From the NCBI GenBank assembly GCA_022496205.1, contig WTXD01000004.1, forward strand, positions 1,116,001 to 1,180,000: 64,000 bases of DNA, read 5' to 3'. The stretch is from Gloeopeniophorella convolvens (Eukaryota; Basidiomycota; Agaricomycetes; Russulales). The position numbers were made by a program, and so were the translations under genes. Of the stretch, positions 23,680 to 38,175 are shown piece after piece; the stretch's first letter is position 1; each line of letters begins with the position of its first letter. The notes beneath the pieces are model-generated. The model saw only the letters and a program-made list of their open reading frames with translations, was not told the origin of the DNA and searched no databases.

Positions 23680-24878
23680 GATCAGAGGAGGGCGGGCTGA
23701 ACTCCGACTCGGTGGTGCGTACAGAGAAGGGCACTGCATCAAATATATAGGCGTCTAGGACTGGCGGTGTGTCCGCACGCGAAGAAGAATAAAGTGTCGC
23801 AGAGCCACATTCTGAGTGTGGCGGGGACACAGGGAAATTTGCCTGTACCGAGTTAGTAATGGAAGGTTCGTGAGCACTGTGACTCGTACCGTTGTAGAGC
23901 GAGACTTTATGGACCGGCGGGAGCCTGCAAGTAAGAAGGGCATCTCAACAAATCAAGTGCACGACGAGGCGGTTCGTGTCAAGTGGTTGAACACAAGTCA
24001 TACGTGCGGCGGTTGGATTTCCATGCTCATGTATTCCATTGCTCAGCACATTTAACCAAGATTCGTTGAGCAGGGCTGTAGCTATGGCGGCGAAACTGAA
24101 GATGTTGAACTTGGAAGCCAATTGGGATGAGTGCCTGCGAAGCCTCTGGCCAGCGAGCGAGAACGCGATAGATTGCGTGCTGTTTGGCTGGGCGCACTTG
24201 CATGGTGGTCGGTACATTAAATGAAACCGTCGAATAGGCGCGCATGAACGCGAATCGGGCCGCCCGTTCAACTTCAACGTCTCAGGAGCCCGAGACAGCC
24301 CCCGACTTCGGTCCTGAGCCGCAGTGCAAAGAGGCACCATCATGATACCGGCCATTCGTGTGCCTATGGCAAACCAGTCGACACTAAAAGGTCAGGAGGT
24401 CGGTGATACTGAAGGAATGTTAGTTTCCATCAAGCTGCCTAGAGGCGCTGAACGTCAGTGCAGGCTGCCGAAAAGCTCTGACGCAATGGGATCCGATCGA
24501 AGTCATATGTCTACCCTGGAGGAGCGGGTCAGGCAGACACCGAGCAAGGCAGTATTGCGCCCCAGACCTTACGCGGCAGAATGGAGGCCCACAGCGACGG
24601 TCCCTGCTTCGAGGGGGCTTCCAATGCGGTCCAGGAGTCCATCAGCCTACCAGAAGTAGGCCACCAGTCATCATGGTCATGGCTCTCGGAACGGTCTGAG
24701 AAAGAGGCACACTACTTGATAGAAGGTGACAGTTCGTGATGAGATACAGACGGAAGGCCAGCACGATGCGGGCGTGCGGGAGCGAATTGAGCGAATGCGG
24801 AGGATCGAGCGAGGAGGACCGGGTGAGTTGGAGCCGGCGCCGGGTGAGCTCCGGGGTTGGAGAGGAAGAAAAAACAAA
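23680..24878. other. intergenic between pseudokinase and tRNA-Phe
   Basis: About 1.2 kb holding the pseudokinase promoter and otherwise no supported gene. A/T content rises slightly near 24000-24250 compared with flanking genes. Confidence 0.45.
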
Positions 24879-24968
24879 TGCCAGAACCGTGGATTGAACA
24901 CGGGACCTCCAGAAAACAGGAACTCATCCAGCTTCAGTCTGTTGCTCTCCCAGCTGAGCTATTCCGGC
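24879..24968 (-). tRNA. tRNA-Phe(GAA) with a 17-nt intron
   Basis: Read on the minus strand the 90-nt unit folds as a tRNA. The acceptor GCCGGAA pairs with TTCTGGC (one G-T). The D arm is TAGCTCAGCTGGGAGAGCA, matching box A. The anticodon loop is CTGAAG with GAA at 34-36. The T arm CCGTG-TTCAATC-CACGG matches box B. Placing a 17-nt intron after position 37 leaves a 73-nt mature molecule, the usual place for introns in fungal tRNA-Phe. The anticodon stem has one A-G mismatch at its base. Only the discriminator A is encoded after the acceptor stem, as CCA is added later. Confidence 0.92.
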
Positions 24969-25422
24969 CGACGAATGCAGTATTTTGCATGCCTGCATCA
25001 TCTCTCAACAAATAACTGTCGACTTTATATATGTAATTCCAACGTACGTTCAAACGAATTCAACTTCAACTTTCAGCTTAGCTTGATCATTGACAGCAAG
25101 CTCAACGAGGAGTTCGATGGCGAAGCAAGACCTCATGAACTCGCTGCGGGCGACTCCTTCACATGGCGTTTCCCTTCGATTGACCAGAGCTCTGGGCTTT
25201 GGACTGCTGGCGGCCACAACACTATCGCACGCCCGACCGTCTTGGGAGAAATGGCAATTCAGCGGCTGGTCGCTGGGCTGTCAGTCTCAATCTACGGCCA
25301 ACAGAACTATTTATTCTGTACCCTCAGTGAAAGACAACCTACAACGCTTTCCCATCTCTCGCCATCTCATCCTCAAGCCTCTCAAGCACCCCCAAGCCCC
25401 CTTGTGCTCGGCTGCCACCGAA

Positions 25423-26433
25423 ATGTCTTGTCTCCGCAAGCTCCCTCTGCGTCCTAGCGCTATTCTTTACGTTGCTCCTCGTCCTGCTATCTCTTTAGCT
25501 TCCCGGTTAACCAGTGACTCACATGCTCGCGACGTATTCGAACGAAAATTTCCCCGCTGGACACACCTTCTACCTGGCGCTAGCAGCACCTCTAACAGAC
25601 CTAGGCAGTTCTCCACCACCTCCCGCCGCTCCCGCGATGTACTGATCTCCCAAAACGAATCCAAAATAACAAAAAAGAAAATGCAACCCTCGTGTCTGCG
25701 GAGCTTCGCGACTACGTCTGAACGGCCATTGTCACCACTGCCACTACCAGAATGCAGCAGCAGTAAGCATGGCCTCCGACCCTGGGGCGATCCGTCCTAC
25801 ACGGTCAGCGACTTCAACTTTGACTCGAGGCTCGCGATCGCCCAGGACCGCGACCAACGGACCGACATTCGCATCTACACTGACGGCTCTGTGTCTGCAA
25901 ACGGTGCGGCGGGTGCGGCGGCGGTGCTGCTGCGCGCGGGGTGCGAGCCGCGCGTGATCCGCGTCTTCTTCCCGGCGGACATGCGGCTAACGTCGTGCGA
26001 CGCAGAGGCGGCAGGGCTCGTGCTCGGCTTGTACCTGCTCACAGGGGAACAGCGCAACTCGGTCGCGTGCGCGCTGAGCACGGACTGCCAGGCGGTCGTG
26101 CTGGCGCTGCAAACGCACACGGCGCCGGGCGGGCGCTCCGGCGCGTACGCGCCACGCCTGCTCGCCGAGTTCGACCGCCTCGCGGACGTGCTGGCAGGCA
26201 CGCACCCAACGCGCGCGTACTCGCTGCAGGTACGCTGGGTCAAGGGTCACTCGGCGGAGGTCGAGGGAAACTGCATCGCGGACCGCGAGGCGGGGAACGC
26301 CGCGCGGGGGCTGGGGAGCCCGTGCCGCGCCCTCCCGCCGATCTTCAGGAAGGAGAGCCTGTTCTGGGATATCAAGGCGCCGCGGTGGCCGTGCTCGCTG
26401 CTCGAGCGCATTGACATGGAGGGCAGAGTATGA
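25423..26433 (+). CDS. RNase H-domain protein with possible mitochondrial presequence
   Basis: A single open frame encodes a C-terminal RNase H fold. The metal-binding acids are all visible: D in YTDGS, E in CDAEAAG, D in STDCQAV and D in CIADREAG, with the histidine in VKGHS. It would cleave RNA in RNA-DNA hybrids. Three in-frame starts are possible: 25117, 25423 and 25681. I chose 25423 because the following 80 residues are basic, Ser-rich and almost free of acids, with RQFSTTSRR, like a mitochondrial targeting peptide. ATG 25681 would give a compact 250-residue enzyme. It lacks the hybrid-binding domain of RNase H1. It may be a domesticated RNase H from a LINE-type retroelement; no reverse transcriptase remains nearby. 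Confidence 0.72.
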   Translation: MSCLRKLPLRPSAILYVAPRPAISLASRLTSDSHARDVFERKFPRWTHLLPGASSTSNRPRQFSTTSRRSRDVLISQNESKITKKKMQPSCLRSFATTSERPLSPLPLPECSSSKHGLRPWGDPSYTVSDFNFDSRLAIAQDRDQRTDIRIYTDGSVSANGAAGAAAVLLRAGCEPRVIRVFFPADMRLTSCDAEAAGLVLGLYLLTGEQRNSVACALSTDCQAVVLALQTHTAPGGRSGAYAPRLLAEFDRLADVLAGTHPTRAYSLQVRWVKGHSAEVEGNCIADREAGNAARGLGSPCRALPPIFRKESLFWDIKAPRWPCSLLERIDMEGRV

Positions 26434-26491
26434 CTTGTACTATAGGACGCACTCACGCACACGAACAACAACGATAACGACAACATCATCA

Positions 26492-28487
<1,996 letters not shown>

Positions 28488-28813
28488 GGTGACGATAGAG
28501 GTGGGAGGGTCAATGAGCCATTGGGCGTGTGTGCTGCAGCTTGCTTCTCGCGGCGGCGCCTGTGGTCGCTTCACACATCTTGAACGTTGTAGGGTGCCAA
28601 CGTGTGCCGCACGGCTTTTAATATCACACTGAACTTTGCCCGCCCAGAATGCTCGCCGAAACGGTACACTTATCGATCACGATATTCTCATACACACGGA
28701 AATACATGCGAGCATGAAAGTGGCCTGGCGTAAATTGATGATGGCATGTATGCAGCATAGCATAGGGTAAAGCGATGAGAGAGTGGCGAAAAAGATACGA
28801 CGGGTGGGATCCC
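28488..28813. other. short intergenic region between eL19 3' end and MYST promoter
   Basis: About 326 bp holding the eL19 3' UTR and MYST promoter on the minus strand. Nothing else is seen. Confidence 0.5.
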
Positions 28814-29513
28814 TTATGCCTTGGTCTCCTCCTGCTCCACCGCGATAATGCCCTGCCTCTTCTCCGCAACGCGCGCAGCACGACGCTCGCGAGCCGCCTA
28901 ACATCAAAGACAAAGATCGGCATCGGAGAGTGGTGATGGTGACAAGTACATACCTTGTTCTTGACGCGACGGGCCTCCATCTGGTCGGTGAGAACCTTTG
29001 TGCGCGACTTCTCCGCCTTCGCCTTGTGGATGTACTCCATCAACACGCGCTTGTTCTTGAAAACGTTACCCTTGGACTTTTGGTAGAGCGAGTGGTAGCT
29101 GAGGTGGGGCGACGGGTCAGTATTCGGAGATTCACGCGATCAGAAAGTGCGACGCACAGATGCTTGTCAATCTTGCCCGCCTCACGGTATTTCCGGAGCA
29201 ATCTCCGGAGAACACGCTGCCGCCTCATCCAGAGAACCTTGGTGGGCATACGGGCCTCTGCGGTACCCTTTCGCTTACCCACACCGGTGTGGCGACCCTT
29301 GCGCTTAGCGGCAAGAAGGTCGAGAGTGCGGGCGCGGGAGTGGACGGTGGTGGGCTTGATGATAATGCGACCATCCTTGATGAGCTTCTTTACGTGCGTC
29401 CGTGAGTTGGCGTTGCCGATCTCTGGCTGCTCATTGGGGTCCAGCCAGATTTTGCGCTTGCCGACGCTGGCGACGGACGCGGCAAGCCGCTTTTGCGAGC
29501 GAAGGTTGACCAT
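28814..29513 (-). CDS. RPL19: 60S ribosomal protein eL19
   Basis: The spliced protein is highly conserved. It starts [14 protein letters not shown], continues with [16 protein letters not shown] and [20 protein letters not shown], and ends in the long basic C-terminal helix typical of eL19 ([17 protein letters not shown] ... EQEETKA). Start ATG is at 29513-29511 and TAA at 28816-28814. Introns are 29099-29157 (phase 2) and 28898-28953 (phase 0). It is a structural protein of the large ribosomal subunit with a helix reaching the small subunit. It shares a divergent intergenic region with the kinase gene at 30676. Confidence 0.97.
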
Positions 29514-30675
29514 CGTCGAATGTCTGAGACCAGAGTGTGAGCGCACGAGGACGATAGCGGGGACGGGCGTGGGCTTACCTTGTTCTTGAGGGGGGTTTCG
29601 TCGATGTGTCGGCGACGGGCAACTGTCGAGCTCTTGCTCCGGTGGCTGATGAACCTTATTTCCACGAACTGCTATAGCTATTCTCACGATAAGCGGTCCG
29701 AGGGAGCCGTGGCAGCTGGCTTCGGAGACTTCCGGAACACAGCACGGATTGGGTAAGCGGACGGATGGGCTGAGAATACCCTTGTTGCTCCGAGGGGATG
29801 CTTGCGTCATGAAACTAGGTCCGTCGATTTGACCGAGTCGGTCGCTGTCGGTTGGGGCGAACCGAGGGGACGAAGGGCAAAAAGCACGCATTTTCAAATG
29901 CGCACGTTGCGCGATGGCGAGAACAGAATCGCGTGAGAGGGAATGGGAGTCAGCAAGGTCGCTCAGACGCTGACCAATAAGGTGCAGTGCAGCGCAGTAA
30001 AGCGATCGGAACAGCTGGCATGGGCTATGCGGCAAGAACGAGCATGTTCTCGGATTGTAGTGCGGAATGAAACTAACAAGTAGCCAGGAGTGGCCCGGTA
30101 TGTCAGCCTCGTGGCCGCCGGGTGTAAGACCGGAGCGTCTGTAGGTGCAGCGCAAGTAGGTTTGATTCGTGCGGTGAACGCGGGGGCGATAGTGCAGGGC
30201 CGGAGACGGGCGCTGGTGGGAGAACGAAGCCCAAGAGGGAAGAGCTGATCACATAAGCAGATTGCCGGTGTTTGAAGGAGAGGGGAGTAAAATTGAGGAT
30301 ATGTCGGGGATATATTTAGGGAATTTGTGACGGGCGCAGAGTGTGTCTGCCTCTTTGCTGCCCTAGCGAGCGACACTTTCTCGCCAGATCGCGGCTGCGT
30401 GGCCTGTCACAGTCCCGAGTCGACCGCTGCTTTCAGCCCGGCCCAGTTCATTGCCCGGATCTTCCCTGGCATATAATCAATCCCTCCGCTCGCCCCTCCA
30501 ACATCCACAGTTCAACGTGTCCTCCGTCATGATCTCTCAATAAACTCGCCCTCCCCTCTTCATCTCGCTCTCCTCTCCGCTCGCATCCAATACCCACCTG
30601 TCGCTCGCCCCGGCCAGCACCCTTCTTACCCGCAGTCTCACTCTCTCCTCTTCTACCATCTCCCCCTCATCTGCC
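29514..30675. other. divergent promoter region between eL19 and HAL4-like kinase
   Basis: About 1.16 kb serving both genes. On the plus side a CATATAATCAATCC core lies at 30470-30483 followed by a pyrimidine-rich leader up to 30675. No further gene seen. Confidence 0.6.
30470..30483 (+). promoter_or_regulatory. TATA-like core promoter of the HAL4-like kinase
   Basis: The CATATAATCAATCC string matches the one before the OPT gene. It precedes a C/T-rich stretch of about 190 bases ending at the ATG, consistent with a long pyrimidine-rich 5' leader. Confidence 0.45.
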
Positions 30676-32544
30676 ATGGCCGTTACAGACGCTCCAGACA
30701 CCGCCCAGACCGCGGAAGGCGACGGTCAGGACGGCTCCGAGCCCCCTAATGGTGACAGAAAGCAGTTCGTCGCTGCCCCTCACTCCCCCAAGTCCTCTCA
30801 CCGTGGCAATCCCGCCACCGCTGCATCACTGGCGCCTCGCCACCACAAGGGCTCCAAGCCACGTTCGTCCGCTGACGGTTCCGCTCACCAAGTAGATCAC
30901 CGCCCGTCTATCCCCCTCCCTCCTCCCGACCATAACTCCCTTCCCAAGGAGCCTGGTCATACCCGCAGAGACTTGGAGCGCCTCGTCGTCCCCCCTCCCG
31001 CCATTCAGGCTCAGGGCTCCCATTCCACCACCACGTCCACCTCTCCATCCCCAGCGAGCTCGCCATCGCAGTCGGAGAGCAATGCTTGGAGCGCACCCCC
31101 AACGCGGCCCCCGAGCAGGCCACCCAGCCAAGCTCCGAGCAGGGCGCCTAGCATGTCTGGCATTAAGCCCGATCTCTCGTCCCTCCTGTCATCCCCCGGC
31201 CTGTTCAGCAAGCACAAGAAGGACCGGTCTGTTCCAGGCACCCCCGCAGAGAGCCCCGCACCCCGCGCCAAGGGCCCACCGTCGGTCCATTCTACCGACG
31301 GTGGGACCAAGTTCACCCTCAAGGACCTCCTCGGATCAGCACCCAAGCTCTCCCGCAAGTCCTCCGCCCGTTCTTCTGCCAGCAGCAGAAAGTCCGACTC
31401 TGAGGGCGGCCCGAAGTCCACCATGGGTGAGAGCACGACAAGCCTTCTGAAGAAATACGGCACATGCGAGCGCGTTGCGATTGGCAAGGGTGCTACTTCT
31501 GTCGTGCGCCTCGCGCACAAGTGGGATCGAACCGAAGAGAAGCTATATGCTGTCAAGGTACCGTCAAACGCACCCCTGACCCAGAAGCCTGTAGTGCTCA
31601 TGGTTCATGTGGCGATTCATAGGAATTCAGAAAACGACGCAAGAACGAGACAGAAAAAGAATACGTAAAGAAACTGACGGCTGAGTTCTGCATATCGTCC
31701 ACGCTGCATCACATCAACATCGTCGAGACTGTCGATTTGGTCCAAGACGAGAACCAGCACTGGTGCGAAGTCATGGAGTTTTGCCCCGGCGGAGATCTCT
31801 ACGCCGCGATAAAGAAGGGCCACATGTCGCCGAGCGAAATCGAGTGCTGTTTCAAACAGATCCTGCACGGCGTTTCATACCTCCATTCTCAGGGGGTCGC
31901 CCACCGCGACATCAAACCAGAGAACATATTCTTCAATACCAAGGGTCACCTGAAGGTGAGTTGCGTGATTGCTGCTGACAATATCAGACCGCTCATCGCT
32001 ATCAGATTGGAGACTATGGTGCTTCGACGGTGTACCGCCTTCCCTGGGAGGCGACGGTACATATGTCTACCGGCCTCTGTGGCAGCGAGCCCTACATCGC
32101 GCCTGAGCAGTTCCTCGGCAAACGTAAGCCGGCTCTGCTCTCCAACCCCCCGCTGCACACTTTAACCGCCGCGCGGTCCCCGTAGCGTACGACGCGCGCC
32201 TGGTCGACATCTGGGCAGTCGGCGTCGTGTACTACTGCCTGCACTTCCAGGAGCTGCCGTGGCGCGCGGCGCAGTCGTCAGACAACCTGTATGCGGCGTA
32301 CGCGGCGGCATGCGCGAACCCGCAGCAGAGCGCGGCGCCGCCGACGATCAATAACCTCAGCCCGCGCGCGTGTCGCACGCTCATCCGCCGCATGCTCGAG
32401 CCCGACCCGAAGCAGCGCGCGCTGATCGACGAGTGCATGGCGCACGCGTGGGTGCAGGGCATCGAGGTGTGCCACATGGTCGCGAAGCCCGCGCACGTGC
32501 ATGTGTACGCGCAGAGCCTCGCACAGGCAGGGCCGCGGGAGTGA
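30676..32544 (+). CDS. SAT4: Ser/Thr kinase of the HAL4(SAT4)/HAL5-NPR family
   Basis: A disordered, Ser/Pro-rich N-terminus of about 265 residues precedes a complete kinase domain. Landmarks are GKGATSVVRL (glycine loop), YAVKEFRKR (catalytic Lys), VMEFCPGGDLY (hinge), HRDIKPENIFF (catalytic loop), GDYGAS (DFG position, here DYG), CGSEPYIAPEQ (the CGSxPYxAPE form typical of HAL/NPR kinases) and DIWAVGVVYYC. Introns 31558-31622, one near 31955-32006 and one near 32125-32185 splice cleanly. In yeast, Hal4/Hal5 stabilise potassium transporters at the plasma membrane and affect salt tolerance. A similar role is likely but is inferred from family only. The ATG at 30676 sits after a pyrimidine-rich leader. 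Confidence 0.85.
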
Positions 32545-34222
32545 GGAGGTGGCGCCACACACACCATGCACTCCTCTCGCCGACCTAGCGGGGTCTTTCC
32601 CTCAGCTCTCTTTCCGTCTGTTGTTTCTGTCTCTCTCTGTCTCTGTGTCCGTTTCTGTCTGTCTGTGTTGTGTCTGTCTCTTCAGATCGTACTAGTACAT
32701 CTTTGCGCCGCGGCTCGTCTATTTTGTCAGGCCGCGCCCGATCCAGATCGCCAGTGTAATACGTCTGCTAGTTTTGGGCTGCGACGCTCCGCTCCGCACT
32801 CACCGAGATGGAAGGTGTGGGCCGAGGGTGCGGCGTGGGGCGACGTTCCCCCGCCTGTTTCGGTTCATGATTTGATGATGGCCATGTCTGGTATTTAATG
32901 CCTTATGCACGAGTTATGAAGCTGGATACGAGATACACGTGGGCTTTGAGTGTGAGCGAGGCTGGTCATGGGGTGAACATACCTGGGATTACGGACTGAT
33001 TACTGTCTCACGGGTGCGAGGCAGTCCCATCAGATGTGCACTCGGACTCCGAGAAATGGCAGGTGCGGAGCGTCTCAGGTAGACGAGCGAGGCAATTGCG
33101 CGCAATACGTGCATACATACATACACATTCAGTAGTAAGATCGGCCGTCGAGTTTGCGATTGCGCCCCGGGTTTCAGCTGGTGGCGATCACACGACGCTG
33201 GTAGGGTTGGCTATGCGCCGCATCGACTGACACTCTGCCGCGCGGCTGTTACTCCGAGGCCTGCAGAACCCAGGGCGAGAAGCGAGGCAGGAACTGAAGC
33301 TGAGGGCACAGGCTTCGGCGAGGGCATGCGGCTTTGACTTTGTCATTCAATGTCGATTGCGTTGGGCCACGGGTGGGCGGCCCACGCCGTGCGAGTCGGT
33401 GCTAGGCCCTGCTGATCGTGCTGCTGGGGCCTAGGGGGGCGATAGCGGAGATTCGAGAACAGAATGGCGCGGGTGACTCGCTCGCTCTTCCTGTGTGGGA
33501 CGTTAAGGGGTCAGGTCAGGTCGGGTCGACTGTCCCGGAGAAGGGTGGAAGAACAAGTCACGTCCCGGTGAAGGTGTGCGTGCCAAGGTGCCGTGCAGAC
33601 TAGGCCGGAGTTACTTTGCCTACGCCCGTGCGGTTGGCCATGGGACCTGGCTAGAGCTGCGCGCTGCATGCAGGGGAGAAGCAAAGATGGCTGTCGCGTT
33701 GTCACCGTGCCATGCGTGTGCGCGTGCCCGGGGCTGCCCGGCCAAGTGAAGGCACGCAGCGCGTGCTGCGCAGGCAGAAACAGTCGCTAGCCCTGCTACG
33801 GCCTGGTGGTGGCGCCAAGCCCTTCGCTGTCCAGGGCCCCAGGTGCCTTCGTTTCCGGGACGCAGCTTATCATCTCCCAGAGGCGCTCGTACACGCGCGG
33901 ACCATGACATCTGCCAGCAAGACGCTCGTCCGCAGGCCTTGCGCGGGTCGGTGGTGCATCATAGTCACAGCCAAGATGCGTACGTACTCTAGCGTAGACA
34001 GTTAGGCGCGCCAAGTGTCGCTAGTCGCAGACTGCGCCGAAAGCGCAGCTGCACCGGGCGCTACTGGGCGACGGGCTTGAGACTAAGAAGGCGGGCCGGA
34101 GGAGCCGGAGACGAGAAATAGAAGCGCTGTGGCCGCTCGCTGCCGCATCTGCAGTTGCATCCGGTGGCTTTCCCGCCGCCTCGAACGCCGCCTATCTCGT
34201 TCTCCTCCTCTCCCCCATCACG
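32545..34222. other. intergenic between HAL4-like kinase and VPS4
   Basis: About 1.7 kb. Apart from the pyrimidine repeat near 32650 and a C/T-rich stretch just before VPS4, I see no gene. Confidence 0.5.
32624..32682 (+). repeat. pyrimidine-rich TCTG/TCTC simple repeat
   Basis: Imperfect repetition of TCTG, TCTC and TCTGTG units on the plus strand, about 80-140 bp after the kinase stop codon, in the presumed 3' UTR. Confidence 0.8.
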
Positions 34223-35960
<1,738 letters not shown>

Positions 35961-38175
35961 CAGATGATACGTGGAGGGAGGGGCGTATTCCTGGTTGTAT
36001 TGTGCTCTCGTCGGCTCTTTTTATTTGTCTCTGCGGGTTGCTTGTTATTCTCATCCATGATCACGCAGTTGTGTAACATGTCTATTACCCTTTTCAGGCG
36101 CTTCCCATGCATGGCCATCGTGTGCCCATCTGTCTGAGTGGAGTCTCGAGGCAGGCGCTGTCCGTGGGTCGCTATTGGTCGAGTTCAAAGTGCTACATCA
36201 AGTTGGACTCGGAATGGCTAGGGCCAGGAACCACTTGACTCGTAAGTTCCGCATGGCAAGCTGCCCGATGTTTGAGTACGTATGTTTAACACTTCCAGCA
36301 TGTGCAAATTTACAACTGGGCCGATCACACAGGTTTTACCGATGCACCGCCGCTCGTGATTGTGTACGATAGGTGGATGGTCGCATGCGCAGTCAGCGGA
36401 CGCTGGCTGTGGCAGCTCTCTTCAAAGCAGCTGTCTCCATGTTTACAGGAGCGTAACGTTTCTTTTGTGCATCTGCCGTGGACGGTGCATCGACAAAACC
36501 GTGGCCGTGGCCCGGGAAGCGTCTCTGTAAGCTGAGCGAACCCAAGAAGCTCGACGCTGGAGCACACGCCGGCACTGGCCGACTGCGGGAGTAACTTTGA
36601 AGGTGCAGCTGACGCGCTCCGTGACATCATGAGCCCTGTATTTGAAGCCTGCATCTCCCAGATGCTTCCGCGCGTTCACGCCGCGGCCTCAAAGGGCATG
36701 CCTGGGAGTCGTATCCCGCGCCCACCGCGCTGCGCCGGCCCGGCGCACTTCTGGGGCGCTGCGTAGGTTGCGTTAGCGCTCGTGGGGCTGCATGACAGTC
36801 GCCACGCCGCTTTTGGTCACTTCGAGTTGCGCAGGTGCTTGTGTGCGACGTGTCGAGCGTCGTGCGTCGAGCTGTACAAGGTTGCGTTGGCGGACTTGGC
36901 GCGACTGCTGATGCGAATTTAGCGCCGGCGCCGCGCGGATCCTGCAGAGCGGATAGAGGGGCGGCCTTCCTGGTAAGTAGAGGCTCACAGTGATGTTCCG
37001 GGATCCGTATCGTGCATATAGAAGGCCGATGAAGTCGTGTTCCAATAGAGCCGACGGCAAAGTATCATGATCTACGTGCCAGTTGTCCTCATCTACAGGG
37101 TGCGATGCTGAAGCTGGCCATGGCGAGATGTGCCGGACGACTGTTGTGGTGATTGTTACCAGGATGGAACCTGGCCTGTGTGCATTGCACATACACGGGG
37201 GGTGCAAAGTGCGTACTGGATAGGTACAGGTACACTATGCTGAGCAGCTCTTCATAATAGCAAACAAACACGTCACTAGGGGTGGTCCGATACTATTTCC
37301 CGACTCTCTCCACGGAATCACAGTCAGCGTATCTTTTCGACATTATATCCATGCATGAATCAGCTGAATCAGCACGCAGACAAGGAATGTGCGATTCCTC
37401 TCGGAATTACCGCTTTAAGAGGCTTGTTGAACTCACGTAATTCCAACCCTAGCAGTTGAAGGTTTTAATCAACCGCGCGGATTTTTCGTCCTGCGAGGTA
37501 TCCTCAGCGGGGTATATGTCATGCTGGGGAGAGCCATTGTCTTCAAGGTGATGTGGGTGATGTGGGTCGGCTCGAAGGTCTGGTATGAGTGTGCAAGTGC
37601 TTGCGATCTCCAAAGATGCATCGGTGCATGCACTAATATCCCATCATACGCCCTTAAGACGACCTAACCCTGATACCACCGGTAAATTACGTTTTTTCAG
37701 GCACATTGTTGCGACCACCACACGAGATATGTATCTTGCCCATTCGTCCACACGACGGGCGCGCCCCGGCGATAGGTGAGCCCTGTGACCGTCAATCAGC
37801 TTTATTCTCAGGCATCCTGAACAGTATGCTAGAGTTATCTCTTCGTTTTCTGGCACGCTACACCAGCTATAATCTGAATCATAGCCCGACGTGCACGATG
37901 ACAAATACAGCTTTGTACACCGGCATTCCCGACGAAGGCAGCGAATTGCATGGTTTATGTCATTCAGTATCTAGCGCTTCCGAAAAGCCCTCCCGAACTA
38001 ACTTACGCAATACCAATACCGTAGCGGGGGTCGGCCACCGTTGTCTGAGTTAATCTCGCGCTCTGGTATCCCGAGGATCTGTCATCGAGCAAAGTGCGTT
38101 CTTCGCTTCTATATAAAGTACCTCGCGGGGCGGTCTATTGCCACCCCATTCCCAATCCTTGGCTTTTCGGTACCC
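35961..38175. other. intergenic between VPS4 and MFS genes
   Basis: About 2.2 kb, the largest gene-free stretch. I found no open frame with family resemblance, no tRNA and no repeat shared with the rest of the window. The MFS core promoter lies at its right end. Confidence 0.5.
38110..38118 (+). promoter_or_regulatory. TATA box of the MFS transporter gene
   Basis: TATATAAAG lies 58 bp before the ATG at 38176, a usual distance for a fungal TATA box with a short leader. Confidence 0.6.

Noticed and set aside
24726..25457. 243-codon plus-strand frame running through the tRNA-Phe gene
   Set aside because: It crosses the tRNA and has no family resemblance; the RNase H frame overlaps its end.
32501..32695. 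Short frame through the TCTG repeat after the kinase
   Set aside because: Simple-repeat translation with no start context.
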